DNA from: Gracilibacteraceae bacterium | GTDB lineage: Bacteria; Bacillota; Desulfitobacteriia; Desulfitobacteriales; Syntrophobotulaceae | NCBI GenBank assembly: GCA_031274335.1 | Contig: JAISQG010000144.1 | Span: forward strand, 1 to 11,620 | DNA: 11,620 nucleotides | Direction of reading: 5' to 3' | In this document: positions 1 through 6,783 of the stretch, piece by piece | How positions within the stretch are numbered: the stretch's first letter is position 1 | Layout: each line of letters opens with the position of its first letter | Made by a program: the position numbers and the translations under genes | The notes under the pieces: generated by a model | The model's input: the letters and a program-made list of their open reading frames with translations, nothing else | The model's database searches: none | Told to the model about the DNA's origin: nothing

Positions 1-138
1 GGGGCGAGGTACAGCGTCCCGCTCTCGAATATCGGCGGCACCGGCGCACAGCTCAAACTGACGTTTTCCGACGGCGACACGATTTATTACCGTGCGCTTT
101 ATCACGATTGGCAAGAACAGAAAAGCCGCCGCGAATAA
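1..138 (+). CDS. C-terminal fragment of an unidentified protein (5' end outside window)
   Basis: Frame 1 is open from the window edge to a TAA at 136-138 (45 residues). Its third codon positions are rich in G and C, as expected of real coding sequence in this genome. The residues include LSNIGGTGAQLKLTFSDGD, a beta-strand-like segment; I do not recognise the family. The coding look continues in a different frame (frame 3) after about position 125, with TADGEWEVINEV, until a TAA at 255-257. A one-base slip near the AAAA run at 121-124 would join the two. The gene may therefore be frameshifted, or may contain a base error. It converges on dctM, whose stop is at 254-256. Confidence 0.45.
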   Translation, partial: GARYSVPLSNIGGTGAQLKLTFSDGDTIYYRALYHDWQEQKSRRE

Positions 139-187
139 TCGTACTCACGCAGACCGCCGACGGCGAATGGGAAGTAATCAACGAGGT

Positions 188-211
188 ATTGACGATATTT
201 ACTCCGTCAAT
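188..211 (+). other. Inverted repeat near the convergent gene ends
   Basis: ATTGACG at 188-194 is the exact reverse complement of CGTCAAT at 205-211, with a 10-nt loop. On the plus strand the stem runs into a short TTTT, so it might be a weak terminator for the left-edge gene. It would be internal if that gene really continues to 257. No T-tract follows on the minus strand, so it is a poor terminator for dctM. Confidence 0.35.
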
Positions 212-253
212 TTTGAGCCAACCTGCATCACAACTTCCGTTTCTTGACAGCTC

Positions 254-1561
254 CTAACCCATCAAATTTGGCAAAAATAATATAATCTGCGGGAAAACAG
301 TAACTGCAATAATGCAAATCATGATCGTCAAGACGAACCACCAGATCAATTTAAAAACTGTGGTCAATGGAACATCAGGATTGACAGCCTTACAAACATA
401 AGCATCAATGCCTACCGGCGGTGTGATCATGCCCATCAAGCAGACCATGGTACAAAATATCCCGAACCAGACAGCATCAAAACCGTAAGCAGTGACGATA
501 ACAGGATAAAAGATGGGAATCGTAATCATGAGCATCGGCAGCGAGTCGATAAAGCAGCCAGCAATCAGGTAGACTATGCCGACAATCAACAATATCACAT
601 AACCATTATCGCTAAATCCGTCACAAAAGTTCACCACAGCTGCCGGGATTTGCGCCAAGGCGATAAAACGGCCAAAGGTTGTGGCGCATGCCACCAGAAG
701 CAGTACCATTCCTATTGTCCGCGCCGTATCATAGAGGGAGCTTAGAAATCCACGCCAGGTCAGCTTGCGCCGGATTAAAACGACAGCCAAAACCATAAAG
801 GCACCGGCGGCGCCGCTTTCAGTAGGAGTAAACAGACCTGTTGTCAGACCGGCAATAGAAGCAAAGAAGATTATGAGGACTTCCAAAAGTCCTCCGCCTA
901 AGGTTTTAACCCGCTCACTCATGGAGAACCTTGGCCCTTGAGGGGCTAATTCAGGATCTCTTTTGACGAGAATAAAAATGAGCAGACAAAAGCAACCGCA
1001 TAATAAAAGACCGGCACCTACCCCAGCGATAAAGAGTTTGCCAATAGAGGTTCCTGTCATCGTGCCGTAAATAATAGCCGTAATGCTGGGCGGAATTAAG
1101 AGTCCCAGCCCGCCTCCAGCAGCAACACTGCCAGTATACAACTCCGGTTTGTAGCCCTTTCTTTTCATCTCCGGGCAGGCAATGGACGCGATAGTGGAAG
1201 TGGTCGCAGGACCAGAGCCACAAACTGCTCCGAAGGCAGCGCAGGAGAACTCCGATGCCATAGCTAGCCCGCCCGGCCAATGTCCTATCATTTTGTAGGC
1301 AAAGTCAAACAAACCGGCGCCGATGCCTGAGTGAAGCGCGAAATAACCCATCAGAGTGTACATACCAATGACACTCAAGCTATAAGAATTGACGCTGGCA
1401 AAAAGATCCATTCCGATCATGGAAAAGGCGGCTTTGAAGCTAGTAAGACTAGCATAACCAAAAATGCCGACCAAAGACATCCCCAAGGCGATAGGCATAC
1501 CGAGTATGATTATTACCAGAAAAAGGATTATGCCCAAAACGCCGATGGTGACTGCGGTCAT
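254..1561 (-). CDS. dctM: TRAP transporter large membrane subunit (DctM family)
   Basis: This is the large permease subunit of a tripartite ATP-independent periplasmic (TRAP) transporter. It moves a solute, delivered by the DctP receptor, across the cytoplasmic membrane using an ion gradient. The 435 residues match the usual family length and are hydrophobic almost throughout, with about 12 predicted membrane segments. Family hallmarks are the GSGPATTST stretch at residues 115-123, AAGGGLGLLIPPSI at 147-160 and TPPVGIDAYV near the C-terminus. The ATG at 1559-1561 overlaps the dctQ stop as ATGA, implying translational coupling. A very strong ribosome site, AAGGAGGTG, lies 8 nt upstream inside the end of dctQ. 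It is the last gene of the bicupin-dctPQM series. The substrate cannot be read from the sequence. Confidence 0.95.
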   Translation of the reverse strand: MTAVTIGVLGIILFLVIIILGMPIALGMSLVGIFGYASLTSFKAAFSMIGMDLFASVNSYSLSVIGMYTLMGYFALHSGIGAGLFDFAYKMIGHWPGGLAMASEFSCAAFGAVCGSGPATTSTIASIACPEMKRKGYKPELYTGSVAAGGGLGLLIPPSITAIIYGTMTGTSIGKLFIAGVGAGLLLCGCFCLLIFILVKRDPELAPQGPRFSMSERVKTLGGGLLEVLIIFFASIAGLTTGLFTPTESGAAGAFMVLAVVLIRRKLTWRGFLSSLYDTARTIGMVLLLVACATTFGRFIALAQIPAAVVNFCDGFSDNGYVILLIVGIVYLIAGCFIDSLPMLMITIPIFYPVIVTAYGFDAVWFGIFCTMVCLMGMITPPVGIDAYVCKAVNPDVPLTTVFKLIWWFVLTIMICIIAVTVFPQIILFLPNLMG

Positions 1562-2091
1562 ACTAGCGGCACCTCCTTCTGTTCTTCAGGAGTTATGCCT
1601 TGCTGCCAGCAAGCTATTTTATAGATGAAGTTGACTAACGCCGTGATAAAATACATGACAAAGCCTATAAAAACGCAAAAGGCGAATGGCCAATACTTCC
1701 AATACACAGTAGATGTGGTATTTCCGTTACTAAATGTACCCATGGCATATATACAAAAACGCCAAGCGATGATCCCCACTACGAGGATGCCGAGACATTC
1801 CATCGCCGCCATGATGATTCTTTGCGTCTTGCCAGGAAAGAGTTCGGCGATAAAATCCACCCGTATATGTCCGCCTTCTTTTTCGACCCAGGAAACACAG
1901 AAGCCGAAAGAGACGGCGCTAAATAGACCGACAATGTCTGTGATGCCTTTGGCAGGCGCATTGAAGATCAAGCGCCCTAAGATGTGGCACACAACATAGA
2001 GCAAAATAATGACAAAAGCAAGACAACTGAAATAGTATAACCAATCATTCAATTTGCGGACAGCGTTCCTGAGTTCGGTAATAGCTTTCAC
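1558..2091 (-). CDS. dctQ: TRAP transporter small membrane subunit (DctQ family)
   Basis: This 177-residue protein is the small permease subunit that pairs with DctM. It has four predicted membrane segments, at roughly residues 20-42, 50-68, 90-112 and 130-160. It carries the family motif GGHIRVDF at residues 73-80 (H-x-R-V-D type), after which the chain re-enters the membrane. The start is GTG at 2089-2091. The best ribosome site, GGGAGG, is about 12 nt upstream. A tiny ORF, ATG GAA TTG TGA, sits between them and its stop overlaps the GTG, so ribosomes may reach dctQ by re-initiation. The gene lies 120 nt after dctP and overlaps dctM by 4 nt. Confidence 0.93.
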   Translation of the reverse strand: MKAITELRNAVRKLNDWLYYFSCLAFVIILLYVVCHILGRLIFNAPAKGITDIVGLFSAVSFGFCVSWVEKEGGHIRVDFIAELFPGKTQRIIMAAMECLGILVVGIIAWRFCIYAMGTFSNGNTTSTVYWKYWPFAFCVFIGFVMYFITALVNFIYKIACWQQGITPEEQKEVPLV

Positions 2092-2149
2092 AATTCCATC
2101 AATCCTCCCTCGATGATGTTACAAAGAGCTGTTCAATTCAAACAGAATG

Positions 2150-2189
2150 GCGGCGAAACAGACGTGCAAGAAGGTTACTGCTTCGCCGC
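2150..2189 (-). other. Intercistronic hairpin between dctP and dctQ
   Basis: GCGGCGAA at 2150-2157 and TTCGCCGC at 2182-2189 form a perfect 8-bp stem with a 24-nt loop in the 120-nt gap after dctP. No U-tract follows on the transcribed (minus) strand, so it is unlikely to be a full terminator. By analogy with other receptor-first transport operons it may stabilise the dctP part of the mRNA and give more receptor than permease. That role is inference. Confidence 0.4.
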
Positions 2190-2211
2190 AATAAATTGCC
2201 GCGCCTATTTT

Positions 2212-3390
2212 TTATTCTATGAAATCGAAACTATCGTACTCACTTGTCGGGTATTTGGCATTGTTGGCAGCGATGACATCATCAAGCCAAGCAAGGAATT
2301 TCTCGCCATCAGGATATCCGTCGGCAGCCATTTTTTGGATCCAGTTTTGCTTGCAAACAGCCATCGCCTCTGTCCAAGCGGTTTCGTCTTCTGCGCTTAA
2401 ATAGTAGACATCGACGCCTTTTTCTTTACAGGCGTTGTACCCTGCCAAGTCAGAATCGTACCAAATCCCAGGAATTGTAAGAGATTCCTCGCGCCCTAGA
2501 TCAAGGACTATCTGCTGCACCTCTGCTGGGATAGAATCCCAGACGTCATTATTGAAAGCAATGATATGCGGAGTGGCTGCCAGTGGTTTAACTGTGTATG
2601 ATTGCACGCACTCAGCAAAATTAAAGTTAACCATGGTTTCCAGCGTAATGGCACCGCCCTGTATGGTATTCTTAACAAAAGCCTCATAAACATCGCCCAT
2701 GCTCATGCCGACCGGCACCGCGCCTAGAGCCGTGACGCCATCCAGGCCATAACCTGTTGCGCGTATTTGCAGTCCTTTCAAGTCCTCCAGTTTCTGGGGT
2801 GCTTTGTCCAGGCTCCAGCCGATACCGCCCAGAGACATGTTGTAGGCGGCGACAATCTTAATCGAGTTAAATTCTTTTAAATCCCAGTCGGGTGAAGTGA
2901 ACAAATCAAGAGCGGCACCGGTCGCTGCCATATTGTTGGCATAAGGCTGGCCGGGCAGGAAGTAGGCCATGCTGTAGGTGAACCAGGAAGAGCAATAGGA
3001 AGGATCAACCTCAATAATGTCGCAGACGCCGTTGACCAAGGCGTCAACCAGTTCGGAATTCGGTACTAAGGATTGGTCATTGTAGAAGGTGATCTTGATC
3101 TTGCCCTCTGTAGCCTCTTCGATGCGCTGTGCCCAGTTCTTCATCATGATCAGACCGCTGTGATTGGAGTTCAAGCAGGTCGCCATGTTCAGATCCAGTT
3201 GTTTCATGTCCGCGACAGCGTTAGCCAAGGCAGTCGCGTCAGAAGAAGCCGGGTTCGAGCTAGAGTTGCCTGATGCGGGTGCGCTTGGGGTCGCGGGAAC
3301 CGTCGGGGCAGTTTGGGTTCCGGCGGAACAGCCAGCAAACAGGACGGCAAAGATCAGAATACAGGCGAGAACCAGTTGCTTTTTTTTCAC
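2212..3390 (-). CDS. dctP: TRAP transporter solute-binding lipoprotein (DctP family)
   Basis: This is the extracytoplasmic receptor that captures the substrate and hands it to DctQM. The 392 residues begin with a basic, hydrophobic signal peptide ending in the lipobox LFAGC, so Cys21 should be lipidated and anchor the protein outside the membrane. A Ser/Thr/Pro/Ala-rich linker at residues 22-55 follows, then the binding domain. The family segment LKGLQIRATG places the usual carboxylate-binding arginine at Arg210, suggesting an organic acid substrate; this is family knowledge, not proof. The start is GTG at 3388-3390 with AAGGGGG 7 nt upstream. It sits 63 nt downstream of the bicupin gene, and an inverted repeat in that gap may control it. 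Confidence 0.95.
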   Translation of the reverse strand: MKKKQLVLACILIFAVLFAGCSAGTQTAPTVPATPSAPASGNSSSNPASSDATALANAVADMKQLDLNMATCLNSNHSGLIMMKNWAQRIEEATEGKIKITFYNDQSLVPNSELVDALVNGVCDIIEVDPSYCSSWFTYSMAYFLPGQPYANNMAATGAALDLFTSPDWDLKEFNSIKIVAAYNMSLGGIGWSLDKAPQKLEDLKGLQIRATGYGLDGVTALGAVPVGMSMGDVYEAFVKNTIQGGAITLETMVNFNFAECVQSYTVKPLAATPHIIAFNNDVWDSIPAEVQQIVLDLGREESLTIPGIWYDSDLAGYNACKEKGVDVYYLSAEDETAWTEAMAVCKQNWIQKMAADGYPDGEKFLAWLDDVIAANNAKYPTSEYDSFDFIE

Positions 3391-3417
3391 CGTGTTTCCC
3401 CCTTACTTAAATCACAT

Positions 3418-3443
3418 TAGTAGTATATAATTTACAACTACTA
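3418..3443. promoter_or_regulatory. Inverted repeat upstream of dctP, possible operator
   Basis: TAGTAGT at 3418-3424 and ACTACTA at 3437-3443 are exact reverse complements separated by 12 nt of AT-rich sequence. They fill much of the 63-nt gap between the bicupin stop and the dctP start. On the minus strand a TATACT hexamer overlaps the repeat and could be a -10 element, but no good -35 box is seen. It may be a protein-binding site or an mRNA stem; no U-tract follows. Confidence 0.35.
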
Positions 3444-3453
3444 GACTCGTTCT

Positions 3454-4317
3454 TCAGTTTTTGGCGGGAATGGCCGGGAGCTCGTAGGAGACAAGCGGAT
3501 TTTCCACGATGTCATACTTGAGATCCGCAAATTTAGTAACTGCCGAAACACTCAAAATGACCAAATCTTCCTTGCCAGTGTTGACATACTTGAAAGGTTG
3601 TCCCTGGTAATTGTACAAAGTTATCTGATGGTAAAGGCCGTAGGCTTTCTCAGGATAGCGAGCTACTCCCTGCCCGCTGACGACATAGTAGTATTCATCG
3701 ACGTTGCAGGCATTGAATCCCTGAGCGGGATAGGATCCGCCTGGTTTCAACGTGATTACCCGGTGGGATATAGGGTGTTCGTTGTTTTCGTAGATGTTGC
3801 GTGTTTCCACCTTGCCTTCATCGCTCAATTCCGCCTTAACCTCAGAACAAGTCTTGACCTGCCAGGAATCAACGGTCTTAATGTTGGACTCACCCCGATA
3901 CTCTGTCCGATCACATGCTCCCGGAGCGCAACTGAGCATGACCGCGATATACAGACGATGAGGCGTAATCGCTTTCATGCAGTGAGGTTGTCCTGGCTGA
4001 TGGCAAAGGCAGTCGCCGACCCGGAACAGAACATGGCGATCACCGGGATAGCTGAGATCACATTCTCCCTCGATCAGGTACTCCATCTCCACGGCATTAT
4101 TGTGCAGCACAAAACCACCTTTGGGTGACGTCTTCATTCCTGCGGCTTGGGATGCCATGATTAACCCAAGTTTGTCAGTTCTCCACACCCAATGAGTGTT
4201 GTGGCCATTGTCTACTGGATCTCCATCATAGCCAGGTGCCGTTCTGAGCCTGGACTCCTTGTCGTAAACCTGAGTACGCAGATTCAAACTGTTGTTGACA
4301 TCAATGATTTCATACAT
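3454..4317 (-). CDS. Bicupin-domain protein of unknown function
   Basis: This 287-residue soluble protein has two cupin (double-stranded beta-helix) domains. The first, about residues 60-130, has EYLIEGECDLSYPGD followed by VGDCLCHQPGQPH. Candidate metal ligands in HxH...E...H register are His72, Asn74, Glu79 and His112. The second, about 185-262, has DEYYYVVSGQG and PFKYVNTGKEDL, but the ligand positions read Asn202, Cys204, Glu208 and Phe242, so its metal site is probably lost. Bicupins include dioxygenases, decarboxylases and sugar isomerases; nothing here identifies which. The ATG at 4315-4317 has AGGAG 10 nt upstream. Its place between a Crp/Fnr regulator and dctPQM suggests it acts on, or senses, the transported compound (inference). 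Confidence 0.85.
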   Translation of the reverse strand: MYEIIDVNNSLNLRTQVYDKESRLRTAPGYDGDPVDNGHNTHWVWRTDKLGLIMASQAAGMKTSPKGGFVLHNNAVEMEYLIEGECDLSYPGDRHVLFRVGDCLCHQPGQPHCMKAITPHRLYIAVMLSCAPGACDRTEYRGESNIKTVDSWQVKTCSEVKAELSDEGKVETRNIYENNEHPISHRVITLKPGGSYPAQGFNACNVDEYYYVVSGQGVARYPEKAYGLYHQITLYNYQGQPFKYVNTGKEDLVILSVSAVTKFADLKYDIVENPLVSYELPAIPAKN

Positions 4318-4433
4318 TTCGGCAAAACTCCTAATCCAAATTTTCTTGCCAGGCCAACAAACGCCAGCTTTCCCCCTTCCCGATCTCTGCTTCTATGACT
4401 AGCCTGATTGATCGACGTTTGTTAACCATCGGA

Positions 4434-4446
4434 ATAATCTGATTAT
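4434..4446. promoter_or_regulatory. Palindrome upstream of the bicupin gene, possible regulator site
   Basis: ATAATC and GATTAT flank a single central base, a perfect 6-1-6 inverted repeat. It lies in the 210-nt gap between the regulator gene and the bicupin gene, about 120 nt before the bicupin start and just after the regulator's terminator. It does not match the known FNR (TTGAT-N4-ATCAA) or CRP (TGTGA-N6-TCACA) boxes. I could not find a convincing sigma-A promoter in this gap; TTAACA at 4418-4423 (minus-strand reading) is a possible -35 element. Confidence 0.3.
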
Positions 4447-4462
4447 GCGCCAAGAGGACGAC

Positions 4463-4483
4463 AAAAAAAGTCCTTTGCAGGAC
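4463..4483 (-). terminator. Intrinsic terminator of the Crp/Fnr gene
   Basis: On the minus strand, 5-bp arms GTCCT and AGGAC close a GCAA tetraloop (4470-4483) and are followed directly by seven T residues (4463-4469). The stem is short but has a stable GNRA loop and a good U-tract. It lies 44 nt after the regulator's stop codon, so it should separate the regulator transcript from the bicupin-dctPQM transcript, at least partly. Confidence 0.75.
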
Positions 4484-4527
4484 AATTCTAAAATAATTAA
4501 ATAGTTTATTACTTGGAAAGCACCGCA

Positions 4528-5184
4528 TCAACTGTTGAGATAATTGGACAAGCCCTCCACATCTAAGATCTTAATAATTCCTTTAGAATTGTCGATCAGA
4601 CCCTGCTTCTGAAATTCGTTCAGATACTGAGTCACCCGCTGTCTGGTTGTACCCAGCAAGTTGGCAATATTCTCATGCTTGTAAGCCACCGGTGGTTTGT
4701 GATGCTCGCTGATTATGCCGTAATTACAAACATCGAGAAGGAATCGGGCTAAATTATGGGGAACGGAATTATAAATGCCTTCTGACTGAGTCTGGGTACA
4801 GCGGGCTTTCTGTACCAGATCCATGCAGATCTTATACATGACTTGAGGGTTTTTAAAAAGGAACCTCTTAAACTCTTCCCTGGGGATGACCACACAATCA
4901 GCATCGGTGACCGCTACCGCTGAGCAAATATTGCCTTTATTGTCAAAGATCCCGCTTTGCCCGGTGATGGCCGGAGCCACCAAAAAGTGAATGATCTTTT
5001 CTTTGCCGTTAGACATAAATATCACGTTTTTCACAATGCCAAAATTGATACAGTACAAGAATTTGCCGTCCTGCCCCTGCACAAATATGATCTCGCCGGC
5101 TTTAAAGGATCTGGGATGCCCTTTTTGCATCAGGCTTTCCCATTTGTCCTCACTTGCACCCAGAATTTCCTCAAACTGATCCAT
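4528..5184 (-). CDS. Crp/Fnr family transcriptional regulator
   Basis: This 218-residue protein has an N-terminal cyclic-nucleotide-type sensor domain (about residues 20-115, including FKAGEIIFVQGQ) and a long dimerisation helix (about 112-140). A C-terminal winged helix-turn-helix follows (about 165-205), with recognition helix TTRQRVTQYLNEF at 179-191. There is no N-terminal cysteine cluster like that of FNR, although six cysteines are scattered (45, 87, 97, 120, 129, 153). An oxygen-sensing iron-sulphur cluster of the classical type is therefore unlikely; redox or small-ligand sensing, as in the CprK branch, is possible. The ATG at 5182-5184 has CGGAGG 8 nt upstream. It is 55 nt after mobA and just upstream of the bicupin-TRAP genes, which it plausibly controls. 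Confidence 0.9.
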   Translation of the reverse strand: MDQFEEILGASEDKWESLMQKGHPRSFKAGEIIFVQGQDGKFLYCINFGIVKNVIFMSNGKEKIIHFLVAPAITGQSGIFDNKGNICSAVAVTDADCVVIPREEFKRFLFKNPQVMYKICMDLVQKARCTQTQSEGIYNSVPHNLARFLLDVCNYGIISEHHKPPVAYKHENIANLLGTTRQRVTQYLNEFQKQGLIDNSKGIIKILDVEGLSNYLNS

Positions 5185-5239
5185 AATGTTAGCCTCCGGG
5201 GGAGCAGTCCAAATAGTTTCGCGATGTATTCAGTGTCCC

Positions 5240-5869
5240 TCATTTGTTGTGAGCAGGCAAAGCGCAAATTTCCGCGTATTCCTCCGGAGTGTTCACGTTC
5301 GTGGCGATGAAATCCGCAAATTCCCCGGTAAACGGTGTCACGCGGAGCATGCCGGGAGCATCGGCAAAAATGCGGTTGATTTTCAGATTGCCGCGCTCCA
5401 GATTGAAGGTCAGGAGCGGCAAAATTTCCCGGCTGTAAAACGCATGCAACGGATGCAGGCGCCCGCCGGCCATGGGGATGAGCGCCCCGGCCGGGCCTTC
5501 CTCCCGCCCCCGGCGCCAGAGCTCCCGCACGGCTTCGGCGCAGAAAAAAGGCAGGTCGCAGGCCGCCAAAAAAACATATTCATGCGCCGCGGCCCGCAGC
5601 ACCGTACACAGGCCGCCCAAAGGCCCCCGACCCGGCATTTCGTCGGCCAGCGCCCTGTACCCGAAGGTGCTGAGGCGCGGATCGCTCCCGCTGATCAGTA
5701 TTTCCGGGAAAAGCCCGGCCATAACCTCCAGCGTGTCCTCAATCAGCGTTTTTTCCCGGCCGGGCAAAAACGCTTTCGCCTGTCCCATGCGCCGGCTGCG
5801 CCCCCCGGCCATCAAAACTCCCGTCACAGGCAGCAATCCGCCTTTTTCCGCTCCGGCGGCCATCGTCAT
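5240..5869 (-). CDS. mobA: Molybdenum cofactor guanylyltransferase (MobA family)
   Basis: MobA attaches GMP from GTP to molybdopterin to make the guanine dinucleotide cofactor of many anaerobic oxidoreductases. The nucleotidyltransferase signature GVLMAGGRSRRMGQAK is at residues 17-32 of the 209-residue product, LADEMPGRGPLGGL at about 76-89, the metal-binding AACDLPF with Asp105, and NVNTPEEY at about 191-198. The start is uncertain. ATG at 5867-5869 overlaps the degV stop as ATGA and is chosen here; a TTG at 5879-5881 and an ATG at 5861-5863 are also in frame, the last with GGTGG 7 nt upstream. No other cofactor gene is visible. A related nucleotidyltransferase with another substrate, such as MocA, cannot be fully excluded. 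Confidence 0.88.
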   Translation of the reverse strand: MTMAAGAEKGGLLPVTGVLMAGGRSRRMGQAKAFLPGREKTLIEDTLEVMAGLFPEILISGSDPRLSTFGYRALADEMPGRGPLGGLCTVLRAAAHEYVFLAACDLPFFCAEAVRELWRRGREEGPAGALIPMAGGRLHPLHAFYSREILPLLTFNLERGNLKINRIFADAPGMLRVTPFTGEFADFIATNVNTPEEYAEICALPAHNK

Positions 5870-6705
5870 TCCACCACGCAAAAACCGAGCGCGCCGGGGC
5901 CGATGTGCGTCCCGACGACGGCGCCGATTTCCATCTCGAGAAACTCGCGCGCCTCGCCCTCCCGCAAAATCATTTCCTTCACAAGCGTCAAAGCGGATTT
6001 ATCCAGGCTGTAAGCGAGATACACCGTTTTGCCCCCTATGATCATCCCCTTGGCCGCCGCGTCCTCCAGCATCCACTGCAAGGCTTTTTTGCGGCCGCGC
6101 GCCTTGGCCAGCATGACCACCTCACCGTCACGCATCGTGATCACGGGCTTGACGCCGAGTATATTGCCCACGACGGCCGAGGCCAGAGACAAGCGCCCGC
6201 CGCGCCTCAGATGTTCCAGGCTGTCGATGACGCCGTACATAATATGCTCCGCCGCGGCTTTCCGCACCCAGGCCGCTATTTCCGCGCCCGTATGCCCGGC
6301 CTGAGCCAGGCGGGCGGCCTCAATCACGATGGCGCCGAGCGCGAAAGTCGCCGTTTTGGAATCGATGAGATAGATGCCGTCCGCGCCTGTGATTTCCTGG
6401 GCGATCAGCGCCGAATTATATGTTCCGCTGAGCTTGGACGATATAAAAATGCCGACTATTTCCCGCCCCGCGCTGCGGTGGGCGCGAAAAACCTCCGCGA
6501 ACCGTGCCGGCGTCACCTGGGATGTCGTCGGCAAAGCGGGGCTTTCCGCCATTTTTCGAAAAAACTCCTCTCCGGTCAGTTCCAAGCCGTCTAAATAAGA
6601 ATCTGCACCAAAAAATACCTGTAAAGGCAATACCTGTATGTTCCACGCCTCAGCCAAAGCTCCCGTCAATTCACTGGTGCTGTCCGTGATAATTTGAACC
6701 GCCAT
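5866..6705 (-). CDS. DegV family fatty-acid-binding protein
   Basis: DegV (FakB-type) proteins bind a fatty acid and, in many Bacillota, present it to the kinase FakA for phosphorylation and entry into phospholipid synthesis. The 279 residues match the family length. Typical motifs are IITDSTSEL at residues 5-13, TTSQVTP at 60-66, SSKLSGTYNSA at 89-99, LRRGGRLS at 166-173 and the lipid-contacting GTHIGPGALG at 265-274. The ATG at 6703-6705 has GGAG about 11 nt upstream. The stop overlaps the downstream mobA start by 4 nt, so the two are probably co-transcribed and coupled, although no functional link between them is known to me. No FakA gene is in the window. Confidence 0.92.
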   Translation of the reverse strand: MAVQIITDSTSELTGALAEAWNIQVLPLQVFFGADSYLDGLELTGEEFFRKMAESPALPTTSQVTPARFAEVFRAHRSAGREIVGIFISSKLSGTYNSALIAQEITGADGIYLIDSKTATFALGAIVIEAARLAQAGHTGAEIAAWVRKAAAEHIMYGVIDSLEHLRRGGRLSLASAVVGNILGVKPVITMRDGEVVMLAKARGRKKALQWMLEDAAAKGMIIGGKTVYLAYSLDKSALTLVKEMILREGEAREFLEMEIGAVVGTHIGPGALGFCVVE

Positions 6706-6783
6706 TGCCGCTCGCGCTCCTCACTGTTTAAGGGACTGTCTGCAACTGATTATTTTACAGTTCCTAAATTGAACTAGACCTCG

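Noticed and set aside
4331..4531. 66-residue minus-strand ORF starting at the end of the Crp/Fnr gene
   Set aside because: It runs through the intrinsic terminator and the bicupin ribosome site, begins with TTG/ATG lacking a ribosome site and shows no recognisable family, so it is best read as intergenic sequence.
4528..5184. Assigning the regulator as a classical oxygen-sensing FNR
   Set aside because: The N-terminal cysteine cluster is missing, and the recognition helix differs from that of FNR.
5186..6013. 275-residue plus-strand ORF opposite mobA and degV
   Set aside because: It is basic and low in hydrophobic residues, has no family signature, and lies opposite two well-supported genes in GC-rich DNA where long shadow frames are expected.
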